64,000 bases of DNA from the NCBI GenBank assembly GCA_030144725.1, contig JASKMD010000008.1:21081593-21145592 (forward strand), in the 5' to 3' direction. The notes under the pieces were generated by a model. It made no database searches and was not told the origin of the DNA. It saw only the letters and a program-made list of their open reading frames with translations. Positions within the stretch are counted from its first letter, which is position 1. Every line of letters begins with the position of its first letter. The DNA comes from Haematococcus lacustris (taxonomy: Eukaryota > Chlorophyta > Chlorophyceae > Chlamydomonadales > Haematococcaceae). Positions 53,689 to 61,600 of the stretch are shown one piece after another. Made by a program: the position numbers and the translations under genes.

Positions 53689-54786
53689 GCTGGCTTGCTG
53701 CAACCCCTTCCCGTGCCTGAATACCCATGGGATAGTGTGAGTATGGACTTTGTGGTCAAGCTACCCAAGTCCGAGGCTGGCAATGACTCAATCCTCGTGG
53801 TCGTCGATAGGTTGACCAAGATGGTACACCTAATGGCCATGACCGAAAAGAGTGGAGGAATACAAGTAGCAAAGCTCTTCTTTGACAATGTCTTCAAACT
53901 GCATGGCATGCCTAGGACCATCATCTCTGATAGAGATACAAGGTTCCAAGGGGAGTTCTTCAAAGGACTTGTGAAGATCATGCAATCGAAGCAATGCATG
54001 TCAACTGCTTTCCATCCGCAGACCGATGGTCAAACGGAGAGGGTCAACAAAGTAGTGGAAGACATGCTGAGACATTATGTGGGGGCAGAGTTTAATGATT
54101 GGGATCAGTTCCTGGCACCCATCGAGTTTGCCATCAACAACTCTTTCCACACATCAATACGGACAACGCCATTCCGGTTGAACAGTGGCTTCGACCCCCG
54201 TCTCCCTCTCACTCTGGATTTAGAGTCCACGGCAAATGAAAGTGCAAGAGACTTTACAAAGGTCATCTACTCGAACTTGGAAAAAGCCAAACAGGCTATC
54301 CATGCTGCCCGGCACAGGCAGAAGGCGTACTATGACATGAACCATACGGACGCTAAGTTCCAAGTGGGTAATCAGGTGCTTCTTAGTACCAAACACCTTA
54401 GGTTCAAGAACCCGGGATCTCCTAAGCTGCTACCCTTGTACATTGGCCCGATGCCTATCACGGCAAAGATCATTGAAGTAGCCTACAGGGTCAAGCTTCC
54501 CGATGGGTTCAAGATACATGATGTATTCCATGTGTCTAAGCTCAAGCTCCACAGAGATGGGCCGGAGATGATCCTACCCCCTCCTCCCCTTGACTTGGGC
54601 GACGGTCAGTGGTTCCTGGTCGAACGCATCCTAAAACATAGGACCGTCAAGGGTCGAGTTGAATACTTGGTCAGGTGGGCTGGCTATGGCCCCGAACACG
54701 ATTTATGGGAACCTGCCAAGAACATATCCAAGGATCTCATCAAAGAATACAAGGGTACTTTGATCCCGACCCCCGAGATCATCTAG
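53689..54786 (+). CDS. Ty3/gypsy polyprotein part 3: integrase core and chromodomain
   Basis: It continues GLLQPLPVPEYPWDSVSMDF with the first catalytic Asp, then ISDRDTRFQG (second Asp) and FHPQTDGQTERVNKVVEDML (Glu). A GPF/Y-like IGPMPITAKIIE follows, then DVFHVSKLK and a C-terminal chromodomain (WFLVERILKHRTVKGRVEY, VRWAGYGPEHDLWEP). It ends with TAG at 54784-54786. The chromodomain places it among the chromoviruses, whose integrase targets histone-marked chromatin. Apart from the two insertions and the 5' truncation no lesion is seen, so the copy was recent when interrupted. Confidence 0.93.
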   Translation, partial: AGLLQPLPVPEYPWDSVSMDFVVKLPKSEAGNDSILVVVDRLTKMVHLMAMTEKSGGIQVAKLFFDNVFKLHGMPRTIISDRDTRFQGEFFKGLVKIMQSKQCMSTAFHPQTDGQTERVNKVVEDMLRHYVGAEFNDWDQFLAPIEFAINNSFHTSIRTTPFRLNSGFDPRLPLTLDLESTANESARDFTKVIYSNLEKAKQAIHAARHRQKAYYDMNHTDAKFQVGNQVLLSTKHLRFKNPGSPKLLPLYIGPMPITAKIIEVAYRVKLPDGFKIHDVFHVSKLKLHRDGPEMILPPPPLDLGDGQWFLVERILKHRTVKGRVEYLVRWAGYGPEHDLWEPAKNISKDLIKEYKGTLIPTPEII

Positions 54787-55302
54787 TCCCTCTACTCATC
54801 GGGCCAGATGAAGTAGCTGCCGGCACCTCATGGGTGTCGAAGCATTTGTGTTTGCTCCATGGTGAACATGAGCTTCACATTTGACAAGTGCATGACAAGC
54901 TGCGTGGTTGTTGCAAAGCCCCAGTGTTAATTGTCATAGAGCACAGTGCAGTGACATAAGGACAGGAGTGCAAGCAGGACTATGTGGTCGTCTGTATGTG
55001 CACACCAGACGTGGTGTGAGCAGGACCCTGGTTGCTGTATGTGTGCACCTCCCAAACAGTGTAAGCAGGGCATTCATGAGCGATAATGCCCTTAGCCGTC
55101 TGTATGTGTGCACTGTCGTCCTTGGTGCGGCGTAACAACTCGGTACCGGTCCGAACACGCCCAGAGCATTCGCGCTGATCACGCAATGATTCTAATCCTG
55201 TGCACCAACACTGCCGGAGCCCTCATGAGACTAGCTACCTCGTGGAATGGAGCTCCCTTGGTCTTTTATCCCGAGGACGGGTTTTGGCCAAGTCGGGGGG
55301 AT
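54787..55302 (+). other. Retroelement 3' untranslated region with polypurine tract
   Basis: Nothing coding is seen after the polyprotein stop. GTCGGGGGGAT (55293-55302) is a plausible polypurine tract immediately before a TGTAACAG start typical of gypsy LTRs. A 30-bp near-repeat (GTATGTGTGCAC/CTGTATGTGCACAC, 54991-55113) occurs twice or three times. Confidence 0.45.
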
Positions 55303-55600
55303 TGTAACAGAGTGCATGACTCGGGAGAGGCCTAACATCTGTTTACACGAAGTGTGACGGTGAAAGATCACCGCGAGCCGTAGAGCAAACGGGACTTGGT
55401 GCAAGGGCAACAAGAGACCATCCCCAATAGGAAGCTACGGACGTTGAGTCGCGAGGAAGGAGCGACCCAATCACCACTTTACTATTTCCGCGGGCAAGTA
55501 GGCCCATTGGCATTGCTACTTTGTGACACCTACCCAGTAGCCAGGAGACCCACCCCCTCCCTATCCTACCTTGCAACCTGGAACCACCCCCTCCCCCTCC
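55303..55600 (+). repeat. Candidate start of the 3' LTR
   Basis: TGTAACAGAGTGCATGACTC follows the polypurine tract. No second LTR is available to define the right end (the 5' half is missing), so the end given is arbitrary. It contains no gene. Confidence 0.35.
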
Positions 55601-56810
55601 ACCTTCCCCTCTCCCACTCCCACTCCCCCATCAACAAAGGTACGCCCACCACTGCCACCCCTATCTCTTGCCCAACGCCGGGAGGAACCACTCAGGTAAG
55701 ACCAAGCTTAGTATGCTCTGGTCCCACTCACAAACCTAATGAGCGGCGAGCCCCCACCCAATGTGTTTGTGACCCCTTCTTTGCTGCAGGTCCTCCCCTC
55801 CCCTACTCCCTACTCCCTCCCCTCTCCTCCCCTGCAGCCATGAGCAGTAAGCAAGAGCAGCAGCCAAGAGCAGCAGATAGGAGGCGCTTGGAGCGGCAGC
55901 CAGGACTTCAGGTGAGTGCACATGCTCTGGTGGTGTCAGCCTACCCAGCCCAGTTCTGGTCATGCATGTCCTTATTCATCTGCGTGTTGGCTGATGTTTG
56001 CTTGCAGTTGTTGACAGCTGGAGCATGACAGGTGTAGCATAGCTTGGTGATTCCAAGCAAGGCGGTAGCGGCGTCACATGGAGCATAACTGTAAGTGGCC
56101 AGTCCCTGCACATGAGTTGTCCCCAACGCCAAGCCTAATTGCAAGGATGCCTCTTGCTGCCGCAGGTCTGATGGTCACACTGCTGCCCATTGCCCCCTTC
56201 TCCCTTCCCTGCCCCATCCCACCACCACCACTTCCGAGTCTGCCACCTACCTACCCTCCTCCCCTCCCCTGTCCTTCCCCCCACCCCATGGCACCCAGCA
56301 GCCCTTGGCGTAACAGCTTGGAGCGGGCAGCCTGGAGCGGGCAACCTGGAGCCAAGCCTAGACCAGCCCAGCCTAGCCTAGCTTAGCCTAGCCCAGCCCA
56401 GCCCAGCCTAGCCTAGCCTAGCCTAGCCCAGCCTAGCCCAACCTGATTTGGTGCCATGGGGCATAGGCAGCAAGCAAAGTGCTTAGCAGTCCCGTGATGA
56501 GGTGTTAGCCCACAGCAAGGAGGTGCAGCCAGTCCTTGTAGTTGTGCACATGGCATAAGTGGTGTGTAAGGCATGAGTCGCTGTGTTGTTGCTGTAGTGA
56601 TGTTGTGTTGTGTTGTTGTGTGGTGTTGTCACCTTGCATCAATGCATGTGCTTAGCATCAGCAATACATGTCGTTTGTAGTGGTGTTGCGAGGTGTTCGG
56701 GCGTCGTTGCATACGTTGTGTAGTGGTGCTGCGAGGTATTCAGGCGACGATGCATACATTTTGCAGTGGTGTTGCGTGGTGTTGCAAGGTGTATGGACGT
56801 AACGACTTGT
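55600..56810. repeat. Diverged copy of the inside of the CACTA-like element
   Basis: The order parallels 48900-50250: pyrimidine-rich stretch, short frame ATGAGCAGTAAGCAAGAGCA/GAGCGGCAGCCAGGACTTCAG with a donor-like GTGAGT, GTAAGTGGCCAGTCCCTGCA...GCCTAATTGCAAGGATGCC...GCAG, C/T-rich stretch, GGAGCGGGCAGCCTGGAGC, GCCTAGCC pentamer run (56357-56440), then GTTGCGAGGTGTT/ATACATG units. No terminal repeats were identified. The shared splice-like borders suggest an exon-intron relic common to both. Confidence 0.5.
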
Positions 56811-56813
56811 ACC

Positions 56814-57050
56814 ACTCCTACAAATTAGTCCCTGCATTCTTCCCTGCACTTTTGGCCAACCTTGTCCGATCGGGCTGAAATTTTGATAGATGGTGTTTTG
56901 CAGAAAATAAAACATATTGTTTTCTGAGAAATATTTTCAAAAAATGATATGTTTTATTTTCTGCAAAACACCATCTGTCAAAATTGCAGCCCGATCGGAC
57001 AAGGTTGGCCAAAGGTGCAGGGAAGAATGCAGGGACTAATTTGTAGGAGT
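56814..57050. mobile_element. Hairpin MITE, 237 bp
   Basis: ACTCCTACAAATTAGTCCCT begins the left arm and its complement ends the right arm. The arms are about 104 bp each (to about 56917 and from about 56949) with few mismatches and a short AT-rich centre. Transcribed RNA would fold into one long hairpin. There is no clear target duplication and no gene. Confidence 0.85.
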
Positions 57051-57179
57051 GACTATGCAGAACCTGTGCGAGGTGTTTGAGCAAGGTGTGCGAGGTGTTT
57101 GTGGAAGGTGATTTAGCGTTGAGACGTGTCTTATGTAGGTCCTTTGCGACGTGTTGCGAGGTGTTGCGACGTTAAGACA

Positions 57180-58190
57180 TGTACTTTAATGTTGACCGGC
57201 AGGACCCTGCAAACGTGTAGCAGGACCCTGCAAACGAGGTTGGTAGGACCCTGCACAGGGTCACCAGGACCCTGCGCAGGGTCACATGACCCTGTAAAAT
57301 GGGCATTACACTCAGGCAAATTAGTAACAGCATTTTTCAGATTCGCGGCTTGAGATTTTGCACATAGCCATATGACGTGGTTGTAAGGTTGGGGTTTGAA
57401 CGAAAATTCATAAATATGCATGGTTGGTGAGATATCGCTAAGGTGGTGTGTTGTACCACTCGGTGTGGTGCAGTGTAGCACAATTGGGTGCATTGTAGTA
57501 GTGCACTAGTGACAGGTGCAGTACTACACCATGGGAGCCAATGTGATTTAAAGGAACAACATTCTCCAAACCAGTAAAATACCAATGAATTACCAACATA
57601 ACTACTTTATTACATTACAAAACTACTAGACTGTATATGGTGCAGTTTTTCACGGAGATGTTTGGTGCATTGTTGCGGCATTTGATATGATGCAGTACTG
57701 CACTATAAGGGGTAGCTTTAGAAGAGGGTAACTAAATATTAGTTATTTGACTCACGAATTATGCTGATTACTACGAGTTTTTTCACGATGTTGGTGGGCA
57801 TGGGCCAATAGTCTCATTCCGAGGCGAACCGTGTACAAAAAACACCCCCTCACAATCGATAGTTGTGCACTAATTTGCGTGTGTGTAGGACCCTGTAAAA
57901 TGGTCGGCAGGACCCTGCACAGGGTCACCAGGACCCTGCGCAGGGTCACAGGACCCTGTAAAATGGGCATTAGGACCCTGTAGAATGGTTTCCAGGACCA
58001 TGCACAGGGTCGGCAGGACCCTGCGCAGGGTTGCAGGACCCTGCAAATGGTCGGCAGGACCCTGCAAATGAGGTCAGTAGGACCCTGCGCAGGGTCGCTA
58101 GGACCGTGCCCAAGGTCACAGGACCCTGCAAACGGCCGATGCGCCAGGACCCTGCGCAGGGTCGCCAGGACCCTGCGCAGGGTCTTTTCC
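57180..58190. repeat. Array of AGGACCCTGCGCAGGGTC palindromes
   Basis: AGGACCCTG units follow one another at about 20-25 bp. Many contain the perfect 16-bp palindrome GACCCTGCGCAGGGTC or its GACCCTGCACAGGGTC variant, others GACCCTGTAAAATGGG or GACCCTGCAAACG. The array is split by the MITE at 57309-57885. Its layout resembles the dyad arrays of the CACTA-like element, with a different motif. Confidence 0.9.
57309..57885. mobile_element. MITE derived from the Harbinger-like element
   Basis: Its ends CACTCAGGCAAATTAGT and CACACACGCAAATTAGT are the two ends of the 51521-53686 element in inverse orientation. TA is duplicated at 57307-57308 and 57886-57887. It keeps about 330 bp of one end and about 250 bp of the other and lacks the transposase gene. 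Insertion into the GACCCTG array is confirmed by the uninterrupted unit GGGCATTAGGACCC at 57964-57977. Confidence 0.9.
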
Positions 58191-58631
58191 ATTTTCAAAT
58201 GGTTAGCGACGCCACTCGGACCAGGCCTCAGGCCCAGGGTGTGACGGGCCGAGTGAGGGGCCTGAAGCTCGGACCTGGCTCGGGGCCCCGTCGCTGGCTC
58301 GCTCCTGGCCCCCGTTGCTCCCCGTTGCTTTCTGCCTGCTCCTCGACCAAGCGACCGCGACCTCGACTTGACAGCTGACTGGACCGAGTTGGAATTGAAA
58401 GCTCAGCTGCGCATAGCTCAGCGGCGCCCTTTTCTTACACTAATACGCGGGAAGCGGGAAAGCACAGTCAGGAAAGCTGCAGAAAACTCCGGAGCTAAGA
58501 GACACAGAGCATTGTCAGACCGCTTACAAGGCTTTCTACGCAAACCGAAAGCACGGACTAGCGCGTCGAACAGTGCGAAGCAGTCAAATGCGAGTCAAAA
58601 GCAGTCAAATGCAAGTCAAATGCAGGCAAAC
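58191..58631. other. Intergenic, no gene recognised
   Basis: A 113-codon plus-strand frame (58368-58709) is basic with SNASQKQSNASQMQ repeats at its end. It overlaps the last codons of the minus-strand recombinase gene and has no recognised domain. Confidence 0.4.
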
Positions 58632-61600
58632 TTAGATAAACGTGGGCTGACGAATGCCATAGCTGATAGCTGGCAGGAATCCGGCGGGCTGGCTGGGAGC
58701 AGTGGGTAGCGAGCTCAGCGACAGCGAGCTCACAACAGGTTGCGGTTGCCGCACAGCGCCCTTCACCCGTGTTCCTTTGCGCACCCTTCCCAGTTGCACG
58801 TTGAGGAGACGCGCGGCCTGATTGAACACGTCTTGATGCTCGAAGGACCCCCACATGTCCATGTGGCGGAGCCCTGGCGGTTTGGCCTTGTTGCACGCCG
58901 CTGACATGCAGACAAAGAGGCTGCAGCCATTGAGGAGGCCTGACGTACCTCCCTTGGCTACTGGCATCCCCAAGAAAGCATTAACAACCCCCTCTGTTGT
59001 AGTGGGAAGATATGTTAATGTGGGCTGCTGACTCCTCCTTGGTGCCTCAGTAGGGGAGGTGGACGGGCTTGGCCCCTTCGCTGCTGCTGCTAGGGCGGCT
59101 GCTAGAGCACTAACTGATATCCCCCGGCTTGTTGCAGCTAGGACCTTTGCCAAAGCTGATAATACCTGCTGTTGAGACCCTTTAGTGGGGGTACAAATCT
59201 GCAAGTGTTGCTGACATGCTCCCTGGCCTGCAGCTGCAGCCTGCTGGTGCTGCTGGCCTGCTGCTGCAGCCTCCAGGTGCTGCTGGCCTGCAGCTGCAGC
59301 CTCCAGGTGCTGCTGGCCTGCAGCTGCAGCCTCCAGGTGCTGCTGGCCTGCAGCTGCAGCCTGCTGGTGCTGCTGGCCTGCTGCTGCAGCCTGCAGCTGT
59401 TGCTGGCCTGCAGCTGCAGCCTGCTGGTGCTGCTGGCCTGCAGCTGCAGCCTCCAGGTGCTGCTGGCCTGCAGCTGCAGCCTCCAGATGCTGCTGGCCTG
59501 CAGCTGCAGCCTCCAGGTGCTGCTGGCCTGCAGCTGCAGCCTGCTGGTGCTGCTGGCCTGCTGCTGCAGCCTGCTGGTGCTGCTGGCCTGCAGCTGCAGC
59601 CTCCAGGTGCTGCTGGCCTGCAGCTGCAGCCTCCAGGTGCTGCTGGCCTGCAGCTGCAGCCTCCAGGTGCTGCTGGCCTGCAGCTGCAGCCTCCAGGTGC
59701 TGCTGGCCTGCTGCTGCAGCCTGCAGCTGTTGCTGGCCTGCAGCTGCAGCCTGCTGGTGCTGCTGGCCTGCAGCTGCAGCCTCCAGGTGCTGCTGGCCTG
59801 CAGCTGCAGCCTCCAGGTGCTGCTGGCCTGCAGCTGCAGCCTGCTGGTGCTGCTGGCCTGCTGCTGCAGCCTGCTGGTGCTGCTGGCCTGCAGCTGCAGC
59901 CTCCAGGTGCTGCTGGCCTGCAGCTGCAGCCTCCAGGTGCTGCTGGCCTGCAGCTGCAGCCTCCAGGTGCTGCTGGCCTGCAGCTGCAGCCTCCAGGTGC
60001 TGCTGGCCTGCAGCTGCAGCCTCCAGGTGCTGCTGGCCTGCTGCTGCAGCCTGCAGCTGTTGCTGGCCTGCAGCTGCAGCCTGCTGGTGCTGCTGGCCTG
60101 CAGCTGCAGCCTCCAGGTGCTGCTGGCCTGCAGCTGCAGCCTCCAGATGCTGCTGGCCTGCAGCTGCAGCCTCCAGGTGCTGCTGGCCTGCAGCTGCAGC
60201 CTGCTGGTGCTGCTGGCCTGCTGCTGCAGCCTGCTGGTGCTGCTGGCCTGCAGCTGCAGCCTCCAGGTGCTGCTGGCCTGCAGCTGCAGCCTCCAGGTGC
60301 TGCTGGCCTGCAGCTGCAGCCTCCAGGTGCTGCTGGCCTGCAGCTGCAGCCTCCAGGTGCTGCTGGCCTGCTGCTGCAGCCTGCAGCTGTTGCTGGCCTG
60401 CAGCTGCAGCCTGCTGGTGCTGCTGGCCTGCAGCTGCAGCCTCCAGGTGCTGCTGGCCTGCAGCTGCAGCCTCCAGGTGCTGCTGGCCTGCAGCTGCAGC
60501 CTGCTGGTGCTGCTGGCCTGCTGCTGCAGCCTGCTGGTGCTGCTGGCCTGCAGCTGCAGCCTCCAGGTGCTGCTGGCCTGCAGCTGCAGCCTCCAGGTGC
60601 TGCTGGCCTGCAGCTGCAGCCTCCAGGTGCTGCTGGCCTGCAGCTGCAGCCTCCAGGTGCTGCTGGCCTGCTGCTGCAGCCTGCAGCTGTTGCTGGCCTG
60701 CAGCTGCAGCCTGCTGGTGCTGCTGCAAGTGCTGCTGGCCTGCTGCTGCTGGGTTTTTCTCACGTTGCAGCCATCTGAAAAGGCCACTCCAAGCTTTGAT
60801 ATGTCTTGTATTTCTGTCCAAATGTTGCAGTGCTACACTCCTACTAATGTTAGGAAACCTGGTTCTGAGATACCACTCAATCAGCAACACTATCTGCTTG
60901 ATCTCGCTGACCCTCTTCCCCACCTGCCTTCCTTCAACCCCTCTGTTGGCGCGCCACTGCTTCCCCCCTTCCCCTCCCTCCAAAGATCGCAAGCTAGGGC
61001 CCCCCCCCCTACCAGACTCCCACAGAGCTATGATCTCGCTGGCAGTACCCCACTGTTGTAGAGATTGCACCGAGTATGGCATGGGGGAGATGGGAAGGGC
61101 TTCTGCAATCTTCAGAGCAGGGTCATGGGCAGGGCTGGGCTGCCCCCCTGCTGCTGCTGCCCCCCAGGTGAGGGCAGGGCTGGCCTGCCCTGCTGCTGCT
61201 GCTGCCCCCCTGGCGAAGGCAGGGGCAGGGCTGGCCTGCCCCCCTGCTGCTGCTGGCCCCAGGGGGGGGGCAGGGCTGGCCTGCCCTGCTGCTGCTGCTG
61301 CCTCCCAGGTGAGGGCAGGGGCAGGGCTGGCCTGCCCTCCTGCTGCTGCTGCCCCCCAGGTGAGGGCAGGGGCAGGGCTGGCCTGCCCTCCTGCTGCTGG
61401 CCCCCTGATGAGGGCAGGGGCAGGGCTGGCTTGCCCTCCTGCTGATGGCCACCAGGTGAGGGCAGGGCTGGCCTGCCCCCCTGCTGCTGCTGGCCCCAGG
61501 GGGAGGGCAGGGCTGGCCTGCCCTGCTGCTGCTGCTGGCCCCCAGGTGAGGGCAGGGGCAGGGCTGGCCTGCCCCCCTGCTGCTGCTGGCCCCAGGGGGG

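Noticed and set aside
59225..60735. Possible CRISPR-like array
   Set aside because: The units are contiguous without unique spacers, and this is nuclear eukaryotic DNA.
59138..61061. Plus-strand frame of 629 codons (CSLQVLLACS repeats) and overlapping minus frames
   Set aside because: The 30-bp repeat is open in several frames; only the minus frame that joins the spliced recombinase exons has unique flanking protein sequence.
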